64,000 nucleotides of DNA from Ctenosaura bakeri. Taxonomy: Eukaryota; Chordata; Lepidosauria; Squamata; Iguanidae. Location: contig CAOLHI010001238.1 in assembly GCA_948474755.1 (NCBI GenBank), positions 186,001 to 250,000 on the forward strand, read 5' to 3'. This document shows positions 1 to 9,220 of the stretch, piece after piece (within the stretch, counting starts at the first letter, position 1; each line of letters begins with the position of its first letter). The notes under the pieces were generated by a model. The model was not told the origin of the DNA, did not search any database, and saw only the letters and a list, made by a program, of their open reading frames with translations. A program made the position numbers and the translations under genes.

Positions 1-398
1 ATATCCTTTTGATATCAAATAATTTGGCCTTTGCTTGACCTTTCTCTGCCACCCTACTCCACGTGTTTGCAAGGGTCCTCCGGACAAGCACGTATTTGGC
101 GTGGCCTTTAATGGTTTTACATTCCAAAACCCCATTCAGGCAGGCAACTCAAGCCTCCTCGTTGCTTCAGGGAACACCTCATTGCAAACCGGCTTTGCTC
201 GGCGCATATCTTCACAATAGACACACGGCTCTGAGCCGAGCCATTCCTTTATGTCAGGCCATCAGCGTACTGGCTATACTATTGTCATCCAGCGTTAAGC
301 TCATCATGCAAAACCTGACCTTTTCCAACTCCTTTGTCCTGCTCTAAAATTCCTTTGTTCTCACCGAGCATAGCATAGCCTGTAGGTAAACTCCACCC

Positions 399-405
399 TA
401 TAAAA
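399..405 (+). promoter_or_regulatory. TATA box of LTR copy 1
   Basis: TATAAAA sits about 235 bases upstream of the AATAAA signal in the same LTR, the expected U3/R arrangement. The same position is conserved in the other full-length copies. Confidence 0.6.
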
Positions 406-635
406 GGTCCCCACTTTTGGGACTATCTTGGACTACTTTGAACTTCCGTCCCGCCTTGCTGCCGATTGTCTAAGGAAACTCCCCTCAGTGAGTCCCGCTG
501 AGCTTTCTCTCCCGGAACCCCATCTTTCTCTCCAGGACTACGAGACCAGGTGTCGTATTACCCATCCCTTGAAACTCTCCATTTCTATTTCTAAGTTAGT
601 TAGTGTTTGTTGTGTCTTTCATGTTGCTTGTTCTT

Positions 636-641
636 AATAAA
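636..641 (+). terminator. Polyadenylation signal of LTR copy 1
   Basis: AATAAA downstream of the LTR TATA box, followed by T-rich sequence. The position matches AATAAA in the other copies. Confidence 0.6.
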
Positions 642-835
642 AATATTATTTGTTACTTTAAAGCTTGTCTAACTGCTCTCTGACCCGACGCTGTATACAT
701 TGGGTAAAAGATCCTAGCTGAAGTTACCGTGCCTCTCGTTAGCTTAAGAGAGTGCTCGAGCTTAATTCCCCCAACTAGTGCTTTTATTTGGTTATTTGGG
801 CGCCTCTCCCGGGACCCCCAACATACAGGGTAACA

Positions 836-1069
836 CATTGTCTGAAGGACTGCAAAGATGACTGGTTAATCTACTGCTCCTCTTGCCTTTGCTGTGAGCT
901 GAGCAAGAGCTCTGCAGGTGCTGCACCTTTGAAGGGATAGGATTCTACACTGTCAGAGCTCCTCTTCAACATGGAGCAGCTGTAGGAGGAATAGTGATAG
1001 CAGCAAAAGTGGATTCACTGCCCCTATGGCACTAGATCCACCAGCTGTCCCTGTGAAAGTCTTTCCTTG
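836..1069. other. Unique spacer between two LTRs
   Basis: This stretch of 234 bases resembles neither retroviral leader nor coding sequence and holds no recognised repeat. It ends with CTTG, the left target duplication of the next LTR. Confidence 0.6.
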
Positions 1070-1502
1070 TGTTACTACAGTTATGATATGTCTGGTGAGA
1101 GCACTAGATATCGTTTGATATCAAATAATTTGGCCTTTATTTGACCTTTCTCTGCCACCCTGCTCCACGTGTTTGCAGAGGTCCACCGGACAAGCACATA
1201 TTAGGCGCGGCCATTAATGGTTGTAAATTCCAAACCTCATTTAGGCAGGCAACTTAAGCCTCTTCGATGCTTCAGGGAACACCTTCTTGCAAACCAGCCT
1301 TGCTCAGCGCAAATCTACACAAAGACGCATGGCCGAGTGCCAAGCCATTCCTTTATGTTGGGCCATTTGCATACTGGCCATACTATTGTCATCGAGTGCT
1401 AAGCCCATCATGTGAAATCTGACCTTTTCTAGTGCCTTTGTCCAGCAACAAATTTCCTTTGTTCTCACCGAGCATGGCATGGCCTGTAGGTAAAATCCAC
1501 CC

Positions 1503-1509
1503 TATAAAA
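1503..1509 (+). promoter_or_regulatory. TATA box of LTR copy 2
   Basis: TATAAAA, 433 bases into the LTR and 237 bases before AATAAA. Confidence 0.6.
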
Positions 1510-1745
1510 CCCCCCTGATTCTGAGCCCTCCTCGGATCACCCTGGACTTCCATCCAGCCTTGCTGCCGCTCTGTCCAGTGAAGTTGTCGTCTCAGCAAAC
1601 CACGCTGAGCTTTCTTCCCTGCAACCTCCATTTCTCTCTCCAGGACTACGAGACCAGGTGTCATATTACCCACTCCCCCCGAAAACTCTCCACTTCTATT
1701 TCCAGTTAGCTAGTGTATGTCGTGTCTTTTGCGTTGTTTGTCTTC

Positions 1746-1751
1746 AATAAA
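1746..1751 (+). terminator. Polyadenylation signal of LTR copy 2
   Basis: AATAAA in the predicted R region, at the same relative position as in copies 1, 3, 4, 5 and 6. Confidence 0.6.
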
Positions 1752-1949
1752 ATATTATTTGTTGCTTTAAACTTGTCTAGCTGCTCTCTGACCTGACGCT
1801 GTATACGTAGGGTTAAAGATCCCAGCTAAAAGTTACCCTGCCTCTCGTTAGCTTAAGAAAGTGATCGAGTCTAATTTCCCCCATCTTGTGTTTTTCCGTG
1901 GTTGTTTGGGCATCCCTCCCAGGACCTCCACAATACAGGGTAACACTTG

Positions 1950-2667
1950 CTTGGTGCCACTTCAAGCAAAAATGAAGTTAATGTCCCTTGCTGCCATATT
2001 GTGTCCCTGAATTGTCCCAAGTTCACTATCTAAGGCAAAGATCATCTGGTCCATGATGCTATGAATGACTCTTGAGTTACTGAGCCCACATAGAAAACAG
2101 CACACAAATTATGGTTAAGCTGCTGAAAGAGTTTCGCAGGGTTGCACATGGGGAAGACTACTGATGCCAGCATCAGCACATCTTTGAAAGAAACTAGGTC
2201 TGGGTAATATCATTTTCTTTTCTAAATGCTCTGGAGTGGTGTTCTGTTGGAAAAAATTAAATAGTGCAATTTCAGAACATTACTACTGCCTACTATGGCT
2301 ACTAGATAAAAATGCCAGAACCAACCAAAGTAAGAGGGAGGCCAGTGGTAGACATTTGACCAAGCTTTTCCTCAAGCCTGGAGCTTGACCTACAAATAGG
2401 TCAGGAACCCTTGTTAGATTTGGCAGGTCTCAGAGTTTGAAGTTTCTGTGTTTTAGCTTCCTTCTCAGGGGGCTGGGAGACAGAGTTTCATCCCAGGATG
2501 AGGAGGCCAAAAGAGGTATTTTCTCCATGTCCCATTCTCAACCTTTCCCAAAAATGCCTCCTAAATAGCACCATGAATGAATCATAATTTTTTGGTTCTT
2601 TTCTGTACACTGCAAATTTCTCCTGGAAAACACTGATGCACATATTTAACCCTCTGCTTGAAACTAA
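1950..2667. other. Gene-free unique sequence
   Basis: I see no recognised repeat, exon or RNA gene. The stretch ends at TAA (2665-2667), the target duplication of the next MITE. Confidence 0.4.
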
Positions 2668-3122
2668 CGCCTTTTCCGCATTTTATTTTTAAAACGGGGC
2701 AGCGTGTCCTCCAGCGAGGATGTTTGCACCTGGGGGCGAACTGGGTCTGGACTACGTAATGTATGTCCGGACTTCAGCCCACTCCGGAACGACCAGAACT
2801 GTTGGTTCCCCGTGCTATTGAAAGACCGATTAAAAGAGAACTTTCAATAGCCTGGCGCACCCCAGTCCATCGCTGCGCTAATGTGTAGATGTGCAAGCTC
2901 GCGCCAGCGCGAGGCTGCAGATTTTCCGGGGGTGGGCTTCCAGCTGGTGAGCTTCTCCGGTTGGTGGAGAGTCTCCACCAACCGGAAACCTCCATTTTCA
3001 TCCCTGGAGAGTGTGTAGCGCGGGCACGCGCTGCTCCGGATCAGCGTGGATCGTCGTGGGGGAGCGTGCCAGTCCGGTGAGTAATGGACTGCCCCGTTTT
3101 CCCCCAAAGTGCGGAAAAGCCC
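2668..3122 (+). mobile_element. MITE, GGCC-TIR family, long subfamily B1
   Basis: The 455-bp element has terminal inverted repeats near GCCTTTTCCGCA at the left and TGCGGAAAAGCC at the right. It is flanked by TAA on both sides (2665-2667 and 3123-3125). It aligns with the copies at 15852-16383 and 24691-25144 through motifs such as GTGTCCTCC and a glycine-rich-looking GC block. It is much richer in G, C and CpG than its surroundings. It contains a perfect palindrome (2957-2985) and a splice-donor-like GTGAGT at 3077-3082. There is no transposase, so it is non-autonomous. The 3-bp duplication suggests a PIF/Harbinger-like mobiliser, which is an inference. Confidence 0.82.
2957..2985. repeat. 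Perfect 29-bp inverted repeat inside MITE
   Basis: Two 14-base arms, CCGGTTGGTGGAGA and its exact complement, are separated by one G. The related copies at 15852 and 24691 have only the remnant GTTGGT...ACCAAC pairing here. Confidence 0.9.
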
Positions 3123-3289
3123 TAAGGATCCAGGCTACAGCAGGAGCAAGCAGGTGATGATCAGATGCCACCAAGGCCCACAATCTGGCCATTCAAGCAG
3201 CACCAAGAATTTGATCCACCATTTGCCATCATGCTGTGGCCATGATCTAAAAACGCTACTCTTAACACCTAACTTCTTGCTTTGTAGAG

Positions 3290-3595
3290 CAGGGCTTTCC
3301 AAACTGTGTGCTGAGACATGTTAGTGTGTCGCCTAAAGTGTGTAGATGTGTCGCCTGAAATCTTGGAAATGCATGTTATTATTTATAAATCATATATTTT
3401 TAAAAAATATATGAACGGTTTTCATGAGATATGTTGTGTCCCCATACATTTTGTTATTACAAGTTAGGTATGTGTCTGTATCTCTTATAAGGATTAGTTT
3501 AATCTCCGGTTTGCTAGTAAAACTGAATTACTGTGTTACAAAATGATGCATGTCTAAAAAGTGTGTCACTAAGATGAAAAGTTGGGAAAGCTCTG
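3290..3595. mobile_element. hAT-type MITE with 8-bp TSD
   Basis: The 306-bp element starts CAGGGCTTTCC and ends GGAAAGCTCTG, so the ends are an 11-bp inverted repeat with one mismatch and the CAGNG start typical of hAT elements. The flanks are TTGTAGAG (3282-3289) and CTGTAGAG (3596-3603), an 8-bp target duplication with one mismatch. The interior is AT-rich and holds repeated GTGTGTCG/C-type words. No transposase frame is present. Confidence 0.8.
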
Positions 3596-3603
3596 CTGTA
3601 GAG

Positions 3604-4581
3604 TCTCAAGGTCTAGTGTTTAGAAGACAACAGCACCCAATGTATCTTTCTTTGCAAAGGCTTTCCTTGAAAGGAAAGTATCTTGTCATGTGCAAATGAA
3701 CAAATGCCCATACTTGCTTCCCCATTGAGTCCAATGGAGCAGTTTCATGCATGTAGAGATATACGAGTGGATTTTTGGATCAAAAGCACTTTATACATTT
3801 TCCTTTTGGTGATGTTATCAAACAAAAAAACTGGGTAGAAACAGTAATTTGCATATAGTAATTGCAATTGCCTGGCATTGTCATTTTCTTTACAAAAATT
3901 AAGTATTGTTAAAATGTTTATTAGAATGTAGTTTGGAGGACTGAAGAGAAGTAGTAATAATATGGGCAAGATCCAGCCAAATAAGCAATCCCAAATTTCA
4001 TTAAGTTCAAATGGGAGAGATTTAAGCACATCTGTAGATCTCTCATGAAATTAACAATGCTTAATTTTGGTTGAAATGTACTCTGTACATTAAGCACTAT
4101 TCTACAAGATTTCCACTCAAAAAGAACTGCATTCCTTGCCATTTCTTTCAATTTTCTTTCTCATTTGGAACTGGGAGGAGGGGCTCAAAATCTCCATTAT
4201 CTTTCCAGAACATTAGATTGCTAGCAAATGCCAAACATCAAATAGCTTATAATAAATGGTACTCAATGGTATCGACAAGTAATGAGGTTGCAAAGTGTGT
4301 GAATTAGATGTCGCAACAAATGAAATGAATGTGTTAATTCCACAAATAACTTTATTTTAGCTCAAGGGAAAAGCAGCTGCCTTTTGAACTTATGAACCTG
4401 CAGTTAGAGAAGCAAGATGTATCATGAAATGAACATGTGCTCTTAATGTTCTTGTTGTGATAGAAAGAAAGAAACAAAGAAAGGAAGAGGAAGAGGGAGG
4501 AAGGGATATGTGGATTGTCCAGAAATGTGCACAGATTGTTATAGTGTCATAAAATCTAGACTATGTATCATGATTAACACT
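3604..4581. other. Gene-free AT-rich sequence
   Basis: No gene or clear repeat was seen apart from a purine-rich GAAA/GGAA run at about 4462-4507. Confidence 0.4.
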
Positions 4582-4828
4582 GTTGCAATGTTGTTGTTTG
4601 TTATTGTGTGCCTTCACATAATTTATGACTTCTGGAATCCCTAAGGCAAACCTATCATTGGGTTTTCTTGGCAGAATTTGTTCAGAAGGGGTTTGCCCTT
4701 GACTTCCTCTGACGCTGAGAGCATGTGACTTGACCAAGGTCACACAGTAGGTTTCCATCACTGACAGGGCATTTGAACCCTGGTCTCCTGTTGCCCTAGT
4801 CCAAAAGTCAAACCGCTATGCCATGCAG
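4582..4828 (-). mobile_element. tRNA-derived SINE, antisense
   Basis: Read on the minus strand, it starts with a tRNA-like head containing an A-box-like region (TGGCATAGCGGTTTG) and a B box (GGTTCAAATGCC). The SINE body follows with the words CTTGGTCAAGTCACA and GAAAACCCAATGATAGG, and it ends in a CAACAA-rich tail. The same layout recurs at 24652, 35963, 56109 and 58150. It is a Pol III retrotransposon mobilised by a LINE in trans and appears old. Confidence 0.82.
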
Positions 4829-4871
4829 ACTTTCTCTCCTACACTGTGGATACCAATCCAGAGCAGTCATA

Positions 4872-5074
4872 GGGTCTTTCTGCACTACACTGTTAATAGT
4901 GCTATTATTCCACTTTCAACATCCTGTGGAATTCTGGGGTTTGTAGTTTACTGAGGCCAAAGAGCTCTCTGGCTGAGAATTTAAAATGTCCCTCCCTAAA
5001 CTGCAAACCCCAGGATTCCATAGGATGTTGAAAGTGGAATCATAGTGCTCTAACAGTCTAGTGCGGAAATGGCT
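4872..5074. mobile_element. Palindromic 200-bp MITE, family A
   Basis: The two halves are nearly complementary: ATTCCACTTTCAACATCC near the left end and GGATGTTGAAAGTGGAAT near the right. The ends (GGGTCTTTCTGCAC, GTGCGGAAATGGC) are diverged forms of the GGCC[A/C]TTTCCGCAC termini. The centre carries CCAAAGAGCTCTCTGGCTGAG. No protein is encoded. Other copies are at 49619, 53910, 54493 and a fragment at 61936. Confidence 0.85.
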
Positions 5075-7087
5075 ACACTCTTTGGCACATTGCGTAGAAA
5101 AGCAAAATAAAGAGCAAACTTTCTTTGGTGTTCTCTCCAACATGCAGAACTACCTCCATTGCTCACTGTTTCTAGTACTGCTGACCCTCTGTAAGCAACT
5201 TTCCCAGAACTGTAGCTGGGTCTGGAATACTACAGAGGATTAAGTGAAATTAATTTCTGATTGGCTGAAGGAAAACATAGTATAGAACCCTGCTGTCTGA
5301 ACCTTTTCTTCAATAAAAGAGTTTTTTTTTTGTCACTATTGAGCTTTATGTATTAGCAGTAACAGCAAAAAAGGAAATTAGAAACACAACTGAAGCCGCC
5401 CATCATAGTTCATAACAGACAACCTCTCTGCCAGTATATGAAAACTAAGAGCCCTTGTCAGGATGATAAACAACAAGGCTTGATAGTGTCCCTTCCTTTG
5501 ATCTTTCATTTACAGGCCTGTGAAATATTCTGTTGTGTTCATGTGGTCTTATGTCTAAAATGCTGAAATGCAAAATTGGTAACAATATAACTTAGGTTGT
5601 CTTCTAGCCAGCAGCTTCATCACTGGATGAAATTGCCTGTTTCTAAGAAAAGGCACTTGTGGTGTGATGTCAAGCAAAGATGAGCCAAAAGTACCCAGCA
5701 GCTTAGATTCTTGAAATCACCTGCCCTAACTATGGCGCCTTTGTGTTTCTAGGCACTGTCTGTTAGCCTGCAAAGCACAATGAGTTTCTTGTATATACAC
5801 TTACCTTTTGTTTCTGCAATGCGCTGGCCCCAGCATATGCAAAAGTCTGAATTTCCTGTTGGCTCAGAGGTGAGATTTATAACTTTTATTAAGGTTGCTT
5901 TTCATTGTGAGTTTACTGGGCAGAGAGCCTACAGGGTTTCTTTTATTTTTATTTTTTTCATCAATGTGCATGAGATTCTTTTTTTTTTTTTTTTGGAAAG
6001 GACTTAATTGCTTGAATATACCAGAGGGGGTTTAGGCTGCAGTCTGTTGCAATGCAATTGGTCCCTAAAACTGCCAGGTGCTAGGCTTCCCTTGGGGAAA
6101 AAGTCAGATAGATTTTGACCTGCTGAGCTGCCCCAACATTTCTGGGGTTGGGGTGTTTTTGTTTGGTTTTTTTAAAAAAAATCTAAACCAAGAGAGTGGA
6201 ATAGAGAGTCAACAAGCATAATATATTGGTTGGTGTTCTGGAGGGACTCTACTTCTTTTCCCAGGGCATTGTCATTTCCTGACAGTGTGCTGCTGATATT
6301 TGAATTGCAACTGAATTTCACTAAAAACAAAACACTCAGGTGAATTTAGAGGATCTGCTTGGGTAAAATGTTTGAGAAATTTTATCAGATAGAGTTTCAA
6401 TAAGGGCAAGTACTCAAGAAATTTCCTAGAGTCCAAATATTCTCTTCACTGTGCTGAATGCAAACTAAATTAGTCCAGCTGTAGTCTAAATTAAATCAGC
6501 AAGACAAGTTTGTTACAATTTCAGGAGCACTAAAATGTAACTAACTCCTGAATCTAACCTACTAAGAATGATGAAAATTCACATGAAATTCTACACCCAT
6601 ACTTACATTAAATCAAAATTTCTCTTTTCTTTTGACAGAATCTAATAATTTCTATACCCTGATGACACTTTAATTTTTAATAAAAAGAACTGAGGGCAGT
6701 GTGATGGGTGGGCAATGAATGAAGGAAGAACATTATTGAAAAAAGGAATGAAGTGACTAAGCAAGAAAGGGGCTACTATTGTGATATGAAACATTTATCC
6801 AACTCAGGAGAGCAGCAAGGAACATCCTAAGATTCCTGTTCTTCACAAGTGATAGAAATTTGCAACTCCTTAAGACACCCAGTAGAACTTATAGAAAAGA
6901 AACAAAATAGAAGAAACCAACTACTTCAGTAGTACTCGGTATATTTGACATTCAGTACAGATCATTTTTAACACTTCTCTTCTCTCTAAAACAAAATTAT
7001 TTTCAGTAATAATCATGATATGAAATGAATAATAATAATGGCCAGAAAAGAAATGCAGACAGTGAAAATTCTTTTATTGAATTTTGT
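5075..7087. other. Gene-free unique AT-rich stretch
   Basis: About 2 kb holds no frame with recognisable protein content. There are homopolymer T runs near 5319-5332 and 5976-5995 and no clear transposon ends. It may contain old unrecognised repeats. Confidence 0.4.
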
Positions 7088-7925
7088 ATATATAATCAGG
7101 CCAGTAAAAATAAACCGTAACCTGGCCTTTCTGCTTTCTTTCTTGTCTTTTTTGCAGTAGTCATTCCAAGTATGGTGTCATCTATATCCTGATGTTCCTT
7201 CCTCGAGGTTTCATGTCTTCTACTTCTAAGTTTAATCCAGCTTTCTGTATGGTATGTTTTGAATATAAATTAGATAGGGCGATAAAATGCAGCCATGCCT
7301 GACTGTCTTGCCAAACTATTGTCTTTGATGAGTTCCATTGTATGTCTGTAATATGATCCCCAGTGCATCGTCCTTTTCTCAGCCCAGCTTGGATATCTGG
7401 CATTTCTCATCCCTCTATCTTCTTATTCTACTAAGCCTCACTTTGCTTGCATTGGAGATTAATGCAATGGCCTGGTAGTTACTGCAATCCTTGGTGTACT
7501 GCAACCCTTTATTGAACATTTCCAATCTGGGGAGCATTCCTTTCTTTCCATATTTGTTGGCTAATTTTAGAATCTGAGTGAATTCTACCCCTATTCAGCT
7601 TGAAAAAGCTCTATTGGTATGCCATCTCTTCCTAGTGATTATTTTTTCCCTAGTGCCTTGAGTGCAGCTTCTTCTTCACTTTCTAAAAGTGTGGGTTCAT
7701 CTTCGATTAGTTCTTCCTAGAATGAATCTGTCATCCTTTCATCTCTTTTACATAGTTCTCTGTGTATTGTTTCCATCATTTTTTTCCCCATTTCTTCTTG
7801 ATTATAGAGGGTGCTCTCTTGCTGGTGTTAATATCATCCCTGCTCTTCATTTAAAATTTCCTTTGATTTCTCAGATCTTGAAGAAGTGACCTTTTGCTAT
7901 ATCTTTTTGTTGTGCTCTATTTCTC
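7088..7925 (-). pseudogene. BovB-type RTE LINE fragment, decayed reverse transcriptase
   Basis: On the minus strand, translation gives PDIQAGLRKGRCTGDHI, matching the well-conserved RTE/BovB reverse-transcriptase stretch that normally reads QAGFRKGRGTRDQI. Further on, NLYSKHTIQKAGL followed by RGRNIRI and DDTIL resembles the segment leading to the YADD catalytic box. The region between these motifs is mostly missing, so there is an internal deletion, and the frame is broken by stops. Sequence to about 7925 matches the upstream part of the same domain in composition and order. It cannot make an active enzyme. BovB is abundant in squamates, which supports the host assignment. Confidence 0.75.
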
Positions 7926-8480
7926 TGCATTGATTGTTACACAAATTAGAACTAGTTGTCAGGGATGGGCAAAGTGTGGCCAATGCCCACTTGTGATCAT
8001 GGGGCCCCTTTCTGCAACACCAGGGGCCCCTTCCCTCTCACACAAAAGAAAATTGCCTGAAGATCAGATAACAACTGCCAAACCACCCTAAAATGCAATG
8101 CTTTTGGACTTGTATTTTCCCCTCAAAATTCCACAAACAAGACTGGAAAAACACACACATACACAATGTCCTCACATCAGATGAAAATAAAATAAAACCA
8201 GAAGTCACTTCTGGTAATATCCAGTTTGTTCAGCTGGTGTTGCTGGGGCCTGCCAGGGCAGACACAGTGGCAAAACATTTCCCCTCTCTGGACAGTTGTC
8301 AGCCTGTTATATACCATTCCATGCCTCTTACCCCCCAAGTTTTCACACACACTCCAACATTCTGTGGCATCTGAGCATAATAAGCACAGCTCCCCGCTTT
8401 ATGTCATCTTGTGGCTCCCCTTTTGGGGGTGGCACTACTGCAAAACATTGGACTTGCATTTTTGTTGTTGCTGTTGATAC
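7926..8480. other. Probable old interspersed repeat, unclassified
   Basis: The start GGGATGGGCAAAGTGTGGCC resembles the edge of a hAT-like palindromic repeat seen at 63695 and 32285. TTTGGACTTG words recur near 8104 and 8449. The boundaries cannot be set, and the short frames look like chance. Confidence 0.3.
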
Positions 8481-8700
8481 TTGCCCTCAAGTTGGCTTTA
8501 GCTTATAGCAATCTTCTGAATGAGAAACATCCAACAGCCCTGGTCATCCAGAGTCCCGCTGAGGTCTGGCAAACTCAGGGCCATAGTTTCCTTGATTGAG
8601 TCAATGCATCCATGATGCAGTCTTCCTCTTTTTTTTACTGCTTTTAATTTTACCAGGCATTATCTAATTTCTGTTTCTCGAAAGACAACATGACTATTTG
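8481..8700. repeat. Interspersed repeat fragment, lizard type, class uncertain
   Basis: Words such as GCAAACTCAGGGCCATAG, CCTTGATTGAGTCAATGCAT and the C/T-rich TCTTCCTCTTTT, followed by TTTACCAGGCATTATC, match a repeat I recognise from squamate genomes. It starts with a SINE-like GTTGTTGCTGTTGATACTTG. I cannot name the family with certainty. Confidence 0.4.
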
Positions 8701-8799
8701 GGCTACAATCTGTCAGCACTCACCAAAGGAAATCGCTATTCAGGGTCATATGTTAAGTGTTAGTCTTTACACAAGAATTGTAGAAGCCTATGGAACAAA

Positions 8800-9217
8800 G
8801 GCCCTTTCCTCACCCTACCTTTCCCTGTAGTCTTCTGGTCACAATCCCAGCAGCACCTCTGCTGGGAAGGGAGCATGACAGGAATGCTCCCTTCTGCGCT
8901 AGACTGGCTCCCTGCAGAAGGGATTGTGAGGGACATGCCTTTTGCTTCTACAGTGCAACCGGGCTCTTTCCCGTGCTGCACAGGGGCGGGAAGCACCTCC
9001 ATTGTGATTCCAGGCCTTCTGCAGGGCAGGTAAGTGTTGGACCATCACATGATTGAGGGTCATTGACGAAGAAAATCCATCAACGATTTACCTTGTTATT
9101 GTGCCAGCTCGAGATAGGAGAAGGATGGGACCATAATAACTTCTTGTGGAAGCATTGTTGCAGTCCCGCTCCCCTCCCATCTGCATGCTGAGACCCAGTC
9201 CTCCTGTGGAAAGGGCC
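8800..9217 (+). mobile_element. MITE, GGCC-TIR family, subfamily B2
   Basis: The 418-bp element runs from GGCCCTTTCCTCACC to GTGGAAAGGGCC and is flanked by AAA on both sides (8797-8799, 9218-9220). It is GC-rich with internal inverted repeats (for example AGCAGCACCTCTGCTGGGA). It carries the splice-donor-like GGCAGGTAAGTG near 9027. Two overlapping open frames in it are by-products of GC content and palindromy, not genes. Confidence 0.82.
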
Positions 9218-9220
9218 AAA

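Larger units (their letters stand above)
1..835 (+). mobile_element. Solo LTR, copy 1 (5' end cut by window edge)
   Basis: The sequence aligns along its length with the LTR at 1070-1945, entering about 100 bases into it. It keeps a TATA box (TATAAAA, 399-405), a polyadenylation signal (AATAAA, 636-641) and the family 3' terminus ending GGGTAACA at 835. U3, R and U5 can therefore be placed approximately, with the R start shortly after the TATA box. No primer binding site or internal retroviral sequence follows. The first bases and the left target duplication lie outside the window; the right flank CATT (836-839) would be the predicted duplication. Short open frames inside it are not family proteins. 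Confidence 0.85.
1070..1945 (+). mobile_element. Solo LTR, copy 2, complete, 4-bp TSD CTTG
   Basis: This is the reference copy for the family in this window: 876 bp, starting TGTTACTACAG and ending CAGGGTAACA, so the ends form a short TGTTAC/GTAACA inverted repeat. CTTG flanks both sides (1066-1069 and 1946-1949), a 4-bp target duplication. TATAAAA lies at 1503-1509 and AATAAA at 1746-1751. A 4-bp duplication fits class I (gammaretrovirus-like) endogenous retroviruses and also some Gypsy-type elements. With no internal region the class cannot be decided. It arose by recombination between the two LTRs of an ancestral insertion. Confidence 0.92.

Noticed and set aside
1..1945. Provirus with two LTRs
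   Set aside because: The second LTR has its own duplication, and the 234-base spacer has no retroviral content.
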